From Thermoleptolyngbya sichuanensis A183 (GTDB taxonomy: Bacteria; Cyanobacteriota; Cyanobacteriia; Elainellales; Elainellaceae), in NCBI RefSeq assembly GCF_013177315.1, contig NZ_CP053661.1, positions 5,146,001-5,210,000 on the forward strand: a stretch of DNA of 64,000 nt, written 5' to 3'. A model generated the notes under the pieces. It did not search any database, was not told the origin of the DNA, and saw only the letters and a list, made by a program, of their open reading frames with translations. Made by a program: the position numbers and the translations under genes. Positions 28,750-36,977 of this stretch are shown here, in pieces; the stretch's first letter is position 1; the number at the start of each line of letters is the position of its first letter.

Positions 28750-29916
28750 TCATCCCCTTACGCCCTCACACGCCGCCGCCAGCGCTGCCTTCACGCGCTC
28801 ATTGCGAATCTCGCCCCCGTGGGCAACGCAGGCGCTGGCAATGATATCGTCCTCAAAGTTGAGCGCCAGTTCGCCGTCCTTCACAATCAGTTGCAACAGC
28901 GAGGTGAGGTTTTTGGCATACATCTGGCTGGCGTGAATGGGCAGCGACGACGGCAGGTTAATTGGGCCCATAATGGTCACGCCGTTTTTCACCACGTCTT
29001 TGCCCGGTTCGGTGCAGGCGCAGTTGCCGCCCTGCTCAGCAGCCAGATCGACCACTACGGAGCCAGGTTTCATCTGGGCGACCATTTCTTCGGTCAGCAG
29101 GATGGGCGCAGCTTTACCCGGCACTTGAGCCGTGGTGATAATCACATCAGCTTGTTTAACGTGTTCGGTGATGATCTGGCGCGATCGCGCTTTGGCCGCT
29201 TCCGAAATCTCCTTGGCATAGCCGCCCTCGGCCACGGTATCCTCTTCCAGATTCACCTCAACGAACTTCGCCCCCAGGCTTTGCACTTCTTCCTTCACCG
29301 CTGGACGAATGTCGAAGGCTTCTACCACAGCACCCAGACGGCGACAGGTGGCGATCGCCTGCAAACCTGCTACGCCCGCCCCCATCACAAACACCTTCGC
29401 GGGTGGAATCGTCCCCGCCGCCGTCGTCAGCATCGGGAAAAACTTGGGTAGCGCCGCCGCACCCAGCAGCGCCGCCTGATACCCCGCCACACCCGCCTGC
29501 GACGACAGCGCATCCATACTCTGGGCACGGCTTGTGCGGGGGATCATCTCCATACTGATTGCTGTGACCCCTCGCTCAGCAAGCCGCTGAATGCGGGACG
29601 GCTCCCCCAACGGGTTCAAAAAGCTAATCAGCACTGCACCCGGACGCAATCGGTCGATTTCGGATTGTCCATCTTCTCGCTCTCGCGGCGGACTCACCTT
29701 TAGCACCACGTCTGCTTCGCCCCACAGCCGCGCCCCATCGTTCAAAACCTGCGCTCCGGCAGACTCATAGGCTGCATCAGAAAAATAAGATAGGTCGCCT
29801 GCTCCCGCTTCGACCCACACTTCCAAGCCCTGTTTCACCAGTTTCCCAACCACATCGGGCACAAGCGCAACTCGACGTTCTCCAACTTCAATTTCCTTTG
29901 CAACTGCTATCTTCAT
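28750..29916 (-). CDS. pntA1: NAD(P) transhydrogenase subunit alpha, part 1 (NAD-binding)
   Basis: 388 residues. MKIAVAKEIEVGERRVALVP at the start (alanine dehydrogenase/PntA N-domain), the NAD-binding GAGVAGLQAIATCRRLGA near 177-194 and GKAAPILLTEEMVAQMKPGS near 261-280. The protein is domain I, which binds NADH and hands hydride to domain III of PntB. It is the first gene of the pnt operon; the ATG at 29916 follows a TCCAGGAGAATGA-type leader with an AGGAG ribosome site. Confidence 0.97.
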   Translation of the reverse strand: MKIAVAKEIEVGERRVALVPDVVGKLVKQGLEVWVEAGAGDLSYFSDAAYESAGAQVLNDGARLWGEADVVLKVSPPREREDGQSEIDRLRPGAVLISFLNPLGEPSRIQRLAERGVTAISMEMIPRTSRAQSMDALSSQAGVAGYQAALLGAAALPKFFPMLTTAAGTIPPAKVFVMGAGVAGLQAIATCRRLGAVVEAFDIRPAVKEEVQSLGAKFVEVNLEEDTVAEGGYAKEISEAAKARSRQIITEHVKQADVIITTAQVPGKAAPILLTEEMVAQMKPGSVVVDLAAEQGGNCACTEPGKDVVKNGVTIMGPINLPSSLPIHASQMYAKNLTSLLQLIVKDGELALNFEDDIIASACVAHGGEIRNERVKAALAAACEGVRG

Positions 29917-30772
29917 TCATTCTCCTGGATGACACGATTCAGTAACCACTGTTTATTCTGAAAACCTCACAAAAAATGCGCTGAATTAAAAACTCAGACG
30001 CAACCCCTCCGTGCAATCAGACTGCAATTTTCAGAATGAAATTCTGTAATTTTAATGACTGGTTTTTAATCAGACTTCAAGACTGGAAGCATGACTTAAA
30101 ACTTGGGACACAAACTCTAACAGCAACAAGGCAATCCACACAAACTACACAGTTCATAAACATTGCAAAGATAACGCTGTACAGGTAGTTTTGTACAGGT
30201 AGTTTGGATCGCCTCAATCCCTTGCTCAACCTGAAATTGTGCTGCGCCACTCCGAACAGCTTGGCAGCACCTAATCAGGACTGTACCGACCTTATATCCA
30301 CAAACGGACACCTTTCGATTGGGGACTTTCGATTGGCACCTTTCAACTAGCAGCTTGGCAACTAGCACTTTTAGCGTTTTGCAATGAGTCTAGTGCCCTA
30401 AAACTTACTGACAAACTTACTGACTCGCAACTCACCAAGCTTCAATTCGCATCCTACAAGCTTCTGAACTAGAACTGGCTCATCTTCAGGTTAATTTATG
30501 GATCGCTTATGAACGATGAAATTTTCCCCTCATAAGAATGACTCAATGTTCGTGATTACTCAGTTTGTGATTACTCAAATCATCAACCCAAACACAATCG
30601 CCAAGAAGCACTCACCCTCTAGCCTATAAAAACTCCAGGGGTTCCGGAAAGAATGTAAACATCTGGATGTATTTTGAAATATTTTTTGAAAAATTTGAAC
30701 ATATCTGGATTAAACAATATTTAGGAAGTCAGTCGAGGGCGATCGCCCAAAGCATACCCTAAACCCCCTAAC
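29917..30772. other. Gene-free region upstream of pntA1
   Basis: Between the pntA1 start and the left flank of the CRISPR locus no credible gene is found; the longest frame (30117-30368, minus) is Cys-rich and has no recognised content. A 14 bp tandem duplication of GTACAGGTAGTTTT is at 30179-30206, and degenerate ACTTTCGATTGG words lie near 30315-30350. The part after 30500 is AT-rich and may carry the pnt promoter or a CRISPR leader, but neither can be fixed. Confidence 0.4.
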
Positions 30773-30925
30773 CACCTGACACATCTCTGGGAACCCCCTA
30801 GTTTCTCCTAGAGGACGCTGACCCAAAACCCTTCAGCCAACCCCTCCAAACTCCAACCCAAAGACTACAAGCTTCAACCCCAAAACAACGCATTTCAAAG
30901 CTTTCAGAACTTTCGTCAGACAACC
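30773..30925. repeat. Left copy of a ~150 bp CRISPR-flanking element (degenerate)
   Basis: This stretch aligns end to end with 32633-32776, with many substitutions and a few gaps: both begin CCTGACACATCTCTG, share GGAACCCC/GAACCCCC, CCAACCCCTC, CGCATTT and end near GTCAG-CAACCA. The inverted terminal words are decayed here (CTGACACA and CGTCAGAC). Both copies point the same way, one on each side of the CRISPR array. A pyrimidine-rich tract of about 85 bases follows at 30925-31010. Confidence 0.65.
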
Positions 30926-31255
30926 AACCCCCTCCCCCCTCCCCCCTTCCCTCTTCTCTCTTCTCTCTTCCCTCTCCCCTCTTCCCTCTCCCCTCTTCCC
31001 CTTAACTTTTTCTTCCATTGACTTCTTTGGCGCAGGTCTTCTATCCTATACCCAGAGATAAGCCACCTCCACGATCTGTCCAAACCTTGAAAGCCGCATA
31101 ATTCCGTTGAATCGTGTCGATGCCTTATTCAGTAGGTACTTCAGGCGCTAGAGATTCAAGGTTTTAAGGGAGAAAAATCATTTTTGGGGTTCCAAAATGA
31201 TTACCGTCGATTTTCGCTTACGAGCCATTGCCAGGAGCGGGTTTCAGACAGCACT

Positions 31256-32540
31256 CTTTCAAACCCATTTCCCCGCAAGGGGACTGAACCCCAAATACCT
31301 AAAATGCCGCATCTCCGGCGGTTCAACTTTCAAACCCATTTCCCCGCAAGGGGACTGAAACTTCGTGGCGTGACGGGGCGCTACCGCTTCGTGAAGTCGC
31401 TTTCAAACCCATTTCCCCGCAAGGGGACTGAAACTTTGGGTGCAGTCAATCTGGACTGCCTCCGATGGGTTTGTCCGCTTTCAAACCCATTTCCCCGCAA
31501 GGGGACTGAAACAGATTACACACTTTGGTTTGCCTTCAAACGAAATTACCTTTCAAACCCATTTCCCCGCAAGGGGACTGAAACCTTGTGACATTGGCAA
31601 AGAGTCGGCAGATGAAGCCACTTTCAAACCCATTTCCCCGCAAGGGGACTGAAACCCGCCTGAGCTAGTATCAGGGGCAGCTTTTCGTCTAGACTTTCAA
31701 ACCCATTTCCCCGCAAGGGGACTGAAACCGGGAAATTAAAGATACAGAGGAGTATGGAAGCTACAAACTTTCAAACCCATTTCCCCGCAAGGGGACTGAA
31801 ACCTCCCTGTGCTGAGCAGAAGCGGGTGTTGTACTCTTTCAAACCCATTTCCCCGCAAGGGGACTGAAACGCGCCGAGCGTATGCAGACAGATACCGGTA
31901 TTCTTTCAAACCCATTTCCCCGCAAGGGGACTGAAACTTACGGTGATGGAACCTGTTATCCGGAATCCATTTGCCACTCTTTCAAACCCATTTCCCCGCA
32001 AGGGGACTGAAACTAGAGAGTTTCAAAATTTGGTTCTGGAGCTGGGCTCCAGCCTTTCAAACCCATTTCCCCGCAAGGGGACTGAAACCTCACTTAAAAC
32101 TACTTCAAACCGCAGTTCCTCCCACTTTCAAACCCATTTCCCCGCAAGGGGACTGAAACGACTTCATCCATCGTCAGCTTGCTCACTCCGCCATCCTCGA
32201 ACAGCTTTCAAACCCATTTCCCCGCAAGGGGACTGAAACGGGAGTTGGTGCGAGGATCTAAACCAATGATCTCGCCGTCTTTCAAACCCATTTCCCCGCA
32301 AGGGGACTGAAACAAACTGAACCCGCGCAGTTTGTGTTTCCACCAATCTGCCGCTTTCAAACCCATTTCCCCGCAAGGAGACTGAAACATCCCATCGGTC
32401 TGATTTCCCTCTACATCGGTGACATAGAGACTTTCAAACCCATTTCCCCGCAAGGGGACTGAAACAATGCAAGATCGGCTACCCCTGCGGCCGATCTTGC
32501 ATCAACTTTCAAACCCATTTCCCCGCAAGGGGACTGAAAC
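31256..32540 (+). CRISPR. CRISPR array, 18 repeats of 35 bp and 17 spacers, no cas genes nearby
   Basis: Repeats start at 31256, 31327, 31400, 31478, 31550, 31621, 31694, 31768, 31836, 31903, 31979, 32054, 32125, 32205, 32279, 32354, 32431 and 32506. The repeat opens CTTTCAAACCCATTT, continues with a CCCC stem, a GCAA (GNRA) tetraloop and a GGGG stem, and closes ACTGAAAC. Spacers are 32-45 bp. The eight bases after the stem match the 8-nt crRNA handle left by Cas6, so + strand transcription is favoured. Against this, the leftmost repeat is degenerate at its end (GAACC), which usually marks the leader-distal side. Repeat 16 has one G-to-A change. No cas gene lies in the 64 kb, so the machinery must be elsewhere. 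The type is not determined. Confidence 0.98.
32466..32505. repeat. Last CRISPR spacer is a perfect hairpin
   Basis: Spacer 17 contains ATGCAAGATCGGC (32467-32479) and its exact reverse complement GCCGATCTTGCAT (32490-32502) around a ten-base loop. No other spacer in the array looks like this. The word set resembles the inverted repeat at the prfA end (1805-1846). Confidence 0.85.
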
Positions 32541-32956
32541 GCTTGGGAAGGAACAAAAAGCGAAAAACGAAAAAACAACCTTACAGAGCTGATTTGCAAA
32601 GAAGCCTGACACCTGACTGCCTGATACTAAGCTGCCTGACACATCTCTGCGAACCCCCGATTTCTCGTAGAGAACGCTGGCCCAAAAGCTCCTTCGTCCA
32701 ACCCCTCTGGCTCCAATCCAGGGATTTCGACTCCAAGACAGCGCATTTTCGCGGCTTTTGGAACTTGTGTCAGGCAACCAGCTAAACCCCTCCTGAAAAC
32801 CTATTGTCCTAAGAAATAACGCGCCTCCTTTGCCAGGGCACTTTTTAGGAACTGGTTCGTCCACACTGCCTGATGCCCTGCATCCTGATGCCTCCGCCTC
32901 TGAATCCGAGAAGCGTAGTGTATCCTGAGAGGAGCATTAAACGGTAAAGTTTAGTG
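32541..32956. other. Right flank of the CRISPR array
   Basis: No gene. It starts with an A-rich purine stretch (32545-32575), then CCTGAC/TGCCTGA words (32604-32640), the intact flanking element (32633-32776) and further CTGCCTGATGCC/CATCCTGATGCC words near 32870-32890. The DUF2808 gene begins at about 32957. Confidence 0.5.
32633..32776. repeat. Right copy of the CRISPR-flanking element, with perfect terminal inverted repeats
   Basis: 144 bp bounded by TGCCTGACACA (32633-32643) and its exact reverse complement TGTGTCAGGCA (32766-32776). Inside, CCAAAAGC (32682-32689) pairs with GCTTTTGG (32753-32760), so the ends nest. There is no open frame long enough for a transposase. A non-autonomous mobile element (MITE) or a structured RNA gene would both fit. 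The copy at 30773-30925 is its degenerate relative. Confidence 0.7.
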
Positions 32957-33529
32957 ATGGTTCGAGAAATCATGTTACTCAAACGCAGAGCTATGGTGTC
33001 TAAGTCCTCAATTCTCCGAATGCTTTCGGCAGTGGCGGTGTCTGGATGTGTAGCAGCGGGACTAGCTCCTGTGGTTCACGCCCAAGGACTGCCGGGCCTG
33101 GTGATTTTCAGCGGTGTAGAGCGTGAAAATCAACTGAACTATCGGTTGGACTTTAATGGCAGACCCTTTCAGACGGATCGATACCGCCTGCGGATTTCTC
33201 GCCAAAAGATGCGCTCAGACGTGTACGAGTTTACGGTGACCTATCCCGATACCTACCAGGGCACGTTCGACGAGAATCGGATTGAACTACGGGTGCGAGG
33301 AAACTCGGTTCCGCTGAACGAAGTGATCTGGAATCGCGAAACTCGTGAAATTACGATTTACCCCACCGAGCCAGTTCCGGCGGGTTCCCGCGTCGAGATT
33401 GTTCTGTCAAACGTGCGAAATCCCCGAAACGGCGGCACGTTCTATTTCAACGCGCTGGTTCGAGCAACTGGAGACGTGCCTCTCCGTCGCTACATTGGCA
33501 CCTGGATTATCGGAATCGGCCGCGAATAG
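32957..33529 (+). CDS. DUF2808 family exported protein
   Basis: 190 residues from the ATG at 32957 (a GTG just before and an ATG at 32972 are alternatives; the ribosome site is not clear). An N-terminal signal peptide (VAVSGCVAAGLAPVVHAQ) is followed by a beta-rich domain with FSGVERENQLNYRLDFNG, RYRLRISRQKM and TREITIYPTEPVPAGSRVEI. DUF2808 is found almost only in cyanobacteria and has no known function. It is followed by a strong terminator and stands alone. Confidence 0.85.
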   Translation: MVREIMLLKRRAMVSKSSILRMLSAVAVSGCVAAGLAPVVHAQGLPGLVIFSGVERENQLNYRLDFNGRPFQTDRYRLRISRQKMRSDVYEFTVTYPDTYQGTFDENRIELRVRGNSVPLNEVIWNRETREITIYPTEPVPAGSRVEIVLSNVRNPRNGGTFYFNALVRATGDVPLRRYIGTWIIGIGRE

Positions 33530-33568
33530 TCCGCGAATCATCGAAATTGCCTATCAAGACAAAAATCT

Positions 33569-33607
33569 AGCCCGGAGCAAGATCCTTTCGCCTCGCTCCG
33601 GGCTTTA
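33569..33607 (+). terminator. Terminator after the DUF2808 gene
   Basis: A perfect ten-base stem, AGCCCGGAGC (33569-33578) and GCTCCGGGCT (33595-33604), follows the DUF2808 stop by about 40 bases. Only a short T-run follows (TTTAC), so it is a likely rather than a certain terminator; YiaA/B on the minus strand could use it too. Confidence 0.65.
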
Positions 33608-33682
33608 CACTTGTGGGTTGCTTTTCGCCCAGTTTGCCTTTCACCCAGTTTGCCTTTCACCGAGCAGACAGTTCCTGACGGA

Positions 33683-33973
33683 TTATTTCAGCGGATGATG
33701 CTCCGCCAGCAGCCGCTCTACCCGTGCCTCATCGACCCGTGCCGCCAGTTTTTGCGCTTCGTGAATATCGCGGGTCGTTTTCGACAGGCTGATGGTAGAC
33801 CCGACCGTAAAGGCCAACCCCATGCCAAAGTAGGCCTTCACCCAGCCATTGACAGGTAAGTAGCAAATCCCCAGACTCGTCGCTCCCAGCGAGATGATAA
33901 ATGCTGCCCACGTTTGAACCACCCAGGCAGAACTGTGCGTGGGGGAAACCATCAAATCCTTTGCCTTCGTCAT
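33683..33973 (-). CDS. YiaA/B two-helix membrane protein
   Basis: 96 residues from the ATG at 33973, chosen because AAGGAGAG lies about seven bases before it; the longer frame to 34060 is rejected. Two hydrophobic helices (WVVQTWAAFIISLGATSLGI and AYFGMGLAFTVGSTISL) followed by KTTRDIHEAQKL make the YiaA/B pattern. No function is known. It is about 240 bases from the end of the metal-permease gene, both on the minus strand, and may follow it in the transcript, though the gap argues for an independent promoter. Confidence 0.75.
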   Translation of the reverse strand: MTKAKDLMVSPTHSSAWVVQTWAAFIISLGATSLGICYLPVNGWVKAYFGMGLAFTVGSTISLSKTTRDIHEAQKLAARVDEARVERLLAEHHPLK

Positions 33974-34190
33974 TGCTGTTCTCTCCTTACGATTCAGGTT
34001 CTTGAACAGCATCGTAAGAGGGCTGATGCAGCAGATTTTATCCAGCCAGACACTTTCCAAAACTGTCTTGGGAAAAACCGATCCGCAGCACCAATTTTCA
34101 CCAATTTTCTAGGCTGGATCTGCGGTTTGGGCTGAAAGCCAGGAGTCAGTTGCCCGAACTGGATGAACAGACGTACTGATAACTAGTGCT

Positions 34191-34219
34191 GCTAATTATC
34201 GAGGTTGCTAATTATCGAG
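34191..34219. repeat. 16 bp tandem duplication at the metal-permease stop codon
   Basis: GCTAATTATCGAG occurs at 34191-34203 and 34207-34219 (period 16). The permease stop codon (34212-34214, minus) lies in the second copy. Confidence 0.75.
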
Positions 34220-35117
34220 ACTTTAGCCCACTCCACAGTGCTTTTATCTCACGCCACAGGCCCGACTCGCCCCCTGTCCCCGTTCGCGGCCGGGTGAAAA
34301 TGCCCTGGCTGGGGCTAAATAGCAGCGCCAGGAAAAACAGCACCGAGGCCACCAGCACAATCGCCGGGCCAGAGGGCAGGTTGAAATAGTAGCTGAGGTA
34401 CATGCCGCTGATGCTGGAAACAACGCCCAGCACAGCGCCCAGCCCCATGACCTGATGAAATCGCGGTACGAGGAGATAGGCCGTCGCCCCTGGTGTGATC
34501 AGCAGCGCCAGCACCAGCACTACGCCGACGGCCTTCATGCTGGCTACCACCGTCAGCGCGATCAGCAGCATCAGCCCCAGGTTGAGCAAGTTAACAGGCA
34601 GTCCTGCCGCCTGCGCCCCCAGGGGGTCAAAGCTGTAGAACAGTAGCTCTTTGTAAAGCAGCACCACGCAGGCCAGCACTAGCACGGCTATCAGGGCTGT
34701 GTCGCGGACTTCTCCTGGCGTAACGCTGAGAATATTGCCAAATAGAAAATGGTTTAAGTCAATCTTGTTTTCTTTTTGGATTAGCGTAATCAGCGTGATG
34801 CCGAGCGCAAAAAAGGACGATAGGACGATTCCCATCGCTGCGTCTTCTTTGATGGGCGATCGCCGATGAATCCAGGCAATCAGCACCGTACTCAGCACTC
34901 CTGCCACAAACGCACCCACATAGATGTTCATGCCTAGCCAAAAGGCGATCGCCAATCCGGGCAACAGCGAGTGGCTAATGGCATCGCCCAACAGCGACAG
35001 CCGCTGCACCATCAGGTAGCTGCCCACCACCGAGCAAATGACCCCGACGATGACCGCCACCAAGAGCGATCGCTGCATGAAGCTATAGCTGAGCGGGTCG
35101 AGCAGGAGATCCCACAT
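34212..35117 (-). CDS. Metal ABC transporter permease (ZnuB/MntB family)
   Basis: 301 residues from the ATG at 35117 (MWDLLLDPLSYSFMQRSLLV); 40 extra residues of the longer frame lack conservation. Eight to nine hydrophobic helices and the family motifs VGSYLMVQRLSLLGDAISHS near residues 27-46 and AQAAGLPVNLLNLGLMLLIA near 175-194. It forms the membrane channel of a divalent-metal (Zn, Mn or Fe) importer. It follows the ATPase gene by 134 bases, a spacer holding two tandem duplications. The substrate-binding partner is divergent at 36978. Confidence 0.94.
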   Translation of the reverse strand: MWDLLLDPLSYSFMQRSLLVAVIVGVICSVVGSYLMVQRLSLLGDAISHSLLPGLAIAFWLGMNIYVGAFVAGVLSTVLIAWIHRRSPIKEDAAMGIVLSSFFALGITLITLIQKENKIDLNHFLFGNILSVTPGEVRDTALIAVLVLACVVLLYKELLFYSFDPLGAQAAGLPVNLLNLGLMLLIALTVVASMKAVGVVLVLALLITPGATAYLLVPRFHQVMGLGAVLGVVSSISGMYLSYYFNLPSGPAIVLVASVLFFLALLFSPSQGIFTRPRTGTGGESGLWREIKALWSGLKSR

Positions 35118-35119
35118 TT

Positions 35120-35211
35120 GAAAGGGGGCAGGTGAAAGGGGGCAGGTGATGGGGTTTAGGAGTGAAGACGCATCCATCGCTCGTGCGTAACGGCATCTCG
35201 TGCGTAACGGC
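35120..35211. repeat. Two tandem duplications in the ATPase-permease spacer
   Basis: GAAAGGGGGCAGGT is repeated at 35120-35133 and 35134-35147 (period 14), immediately upstream of the permease ATG. CTCGTGCGTAACGGC is repeated at 35180-35194 and 35197-35211 (period 17). Both are exact. A spacer of this kind between two coupled transporter genes may change the distance or fold of the mRNA there. Confidence 0.75.
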
Positions 35212-35251
35212 GAGATCGCAAGGCAGATGCAGCACACGATGATGGGGCCAA

Positions 35252-36007
35252 TTATGCGGCTTGCGAGAAGAACTGAACCGAGGTTCCGTAGGCGCGGCGC
35301 ATATTTTCGGGGGTGAGGACGTGCGATCGCGGGCCGGCGGCGATCAGGTCACGGTTGAGCAGGACGAGTTGGTCAAAGTTTGCGATCGATTCGCCCAGGT
35401 CATGGTTGACCACTAGGACAAGCTTACTGTCGGCTGCAAGTTCGCCAAAGATGCGGAACAGCACTGCTTCCGTCGTTTGATCCACGCCGACGAAGGGTTC
35501 GTCGAAGCAAAATAGGTCGGCTTCTTGGGCCAGCGCTCTTGCCAGAAACACGCGCTGCTGTTGCCCACCGGAAAGAGATCCGATTCGGCGATCGCCATAG
35601 GCGGCCATGCCCACGCGCTCCAGTGCAGCGGCAGCAATGCGGCGGCTAACCGCAGAATAGCGCTGAAACCAGCCCGTTTTTTGGGTTCGGCCCATCATCA
35701 CCACGTCCCACACTGTCGCCGGAAAGCTCCAGTCGATCTGCGATCGCTGCGGCACGTAGGCGACACGATCGAGCTGGTGGGTGAGCGGGCGATTCCCAGA
35801 AGCATCGCTACTCGAATCGCCCCACAGCACGCGCCCGGTGACCGTCGGAATCAGCCCCAGCGCAGCTTTGATGAACGTACTTTTGCCCGCGCCGTTGGGG
35901 CCAAAGATGCCTACCAGTTGCCCCGATTCCAGCGTCAAGTTGATGTTCCGCAAGGCCTGGGTGTCGCGGTAGTTCACGGTGAGATGGTCGATGGTGAGGC
36001 GAGTCAT
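35252..36007 (-). CDS. Metal ABC transporter ATP-binding protein (ZnuC/MntA family)
   Basis: 251 residues from the ATG at 36007; the frame reaching 36250 would add 81 unconserved residues. Walker A GPNGAGKST near 36-44, LSGGQQQRVFLARAL signature near 142-156 and Walker B ADLFCFDEPF near 160-169. It powers the metal importer. It is first in a two-gene minus-strand unit. Three 9 bp copies of TTGGGYAAT lie just upstream at about 36043-36069. Confidence 0.95.
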   Translation of the reverse strand: MTRLTIDHLTVNYRDTQALRNINLTLESGQLVGIFGPNGAGKSTFIKAALGLIPTVTGRVLWGDSSSDASGNRPLTHQLDRVAYVPQRSQIDWSFPATVWDVVMMGRTQKTGWFQRYSAVSRRIAAAALERVGMAAYGDRRIGSLSGGQQQRVFLARALAQEADLFCFDEPFVGVDQTTEAVLFRIFGELAADSKLVLVVNHDLGESIANFDQLVLLNRDLIAAGPRSHVLTPENMRRAYGTSVQFFSQAA

Positions 36008-36280
36008 AGGAGTCAGGAGTTGGAGTTTGAAGGGTTCATAGACTTGGGTAATTTGGGCAATTTGGGCAAATATTCCCGAAAGGGATGAATACGCGATGTG
36101 CGATTTTCCATCTGCCCTCATCCCCGAACCCTTCTCCCAAGTCGGGCTACTGTGTACGACAAAATCTTCTAGGCTTGAGCAGCGATGCTGTGATCCCCCC
36201 TTAACCCCCCTTGAACAAGGGGGGTAATCCCCCCTGCCCCCCTTAAACAAGGGGGGAACTGATCCCGGAGTGACCCAAAG
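36008..36280. other. Left part of the metal-transporter divergent region
   Basis: Contains the ATPase gene leader with a 9 bp unit (TTGGGYAAT/A) repeated three times at about 36043-36069, and from 36190 a G/C-tract block with CCCCCCTTAACCCCCC, TTGAACAAGGGGGG and similar inverted words, which resembles the intergenic CCCCCTT-AAGGGGG repeats common in cyanobacteria. No gene is supported. Confidence 0.45.
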
Positions 36281-36748
36281 CAGGGAGAACTGGCTCGGAA
36301 GTCCCCCTTATCAAGGGGGATTTAGGGGGATCTTTCGGAGCCTGACGCAAACCATCGAGAGGTCTACACACAGTAGCCTAAGCCGGGAGAAGCGAAGCAG
36401 GGAGAACTGGCTCGGAAGTCCCCCTTATCAAGGGGGATTTAGGGGGATCTTTCGGAGCCTGACGCAAACCATCGAAATGTGTGTACACGGTAGCCCAAGC
36501 CGGGAGAAGCGAAGCAGGGAGAACTGGCTCGGAAGTCCCCCTTATCAAGGGGGATTTAGGGGGATCTTTCGGAGCCTGACGCAAACCATCGAGAGGTCTA
36601 CACACAGTAGCCTAAGCCGGGAGAAGCGAAGCAGGGAGAACTGGCTCGGAAGTCCCCCTTATCAAGGGGGATTTAGGGGGATCTTTCGGAGCCTGACGCA
36701 AACCATCGAAATGTGTGTACACGGTAGCCCAAGCCGGGAGAAGGGGAG
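36281..36748. repeat. Four tandem 117 bp repeats, alternating A-B-A-B
   Basis: Units begin at 36281, 36398, 36515 and 36632, each 117 bp. Each holds an inverted CCCCCTT/AAGGGGG core and an outer GGCTCGGAAG/CTTTCGGAGCC pair. Two variants alternate: units 1 and 3 end GAGAGGTCTACACACAGT, units 2 and 4 end GAAATGTGTGTACACGGT, so the block arose by doubling a 234 bp pair. Because 117 is 39 codons, an open frame persists through it on both strands, but nothing in it looks like a protein. It lies between the divergent ATPase and substrate-binding genes. Confidence 0.92.
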
Positions 36749-36863
36749 CAAGAGAGGTTTGAAGTTCCTATCCGAGAGCGGGAAAGGGCTTGAAGCCCTC
36801 GGCACACCAGCAGGAAAAGGGTGAGGGAGAGCGGCAAAGTTGCACATCCCGTATTAGATACGA

Positions 36864-36927
36864 AATTATGAGGCAATTATGAAAAGTCTCTGGAACCATC
36901 ATACCCGAAATTATGAATCAATTATGA
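36864..36927 (+). promoter_or_regulatory. Paired AATTATGA direct repeats upstream of the metal-binding protein gene
   Basis: AATTATGA occurs at 36864-36871 and 36875-36882, and again at 36909-36916 and 36920-36927. Within each pair the copies are 11 bp apart (8 + 3), and the two pairs are 45 bp apart. This 8-3-8 spacing is the arrangement bound by OmpR/PhoB-type response regulators (family knowledge). They end about 50 bases before the gene start at 36978. No palindromic Zur/Fur-like site was seen. The regulator is not identified. Confidence 0.6.
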
Positions 36928-36977
36928 AATTGGGTAGAGTGAAAAATGAAAAGACTATGAAAGCACTGTAGCGAGTG

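Noticed and set aside
30117-30368. 83-residue Cys-containing frame on the minus strand
   Set aside because: No recognisable content, no ribosome site, and it crosses a short tandem duplication.
31184-32453. Several open frames on both strands with repeated FKPISPQGD / FPARGLK-like words
   Set aside because: They are the CRISPR repeats read as protein; the repeats and spacers explain them fully.
36270-36824. A 184-residue open frame of repeated segments
   Set aside because: It is produced by the 117 bp tandem repeat, whose length is a multiple of three; there is no coding signature and the opposite strand is open too.
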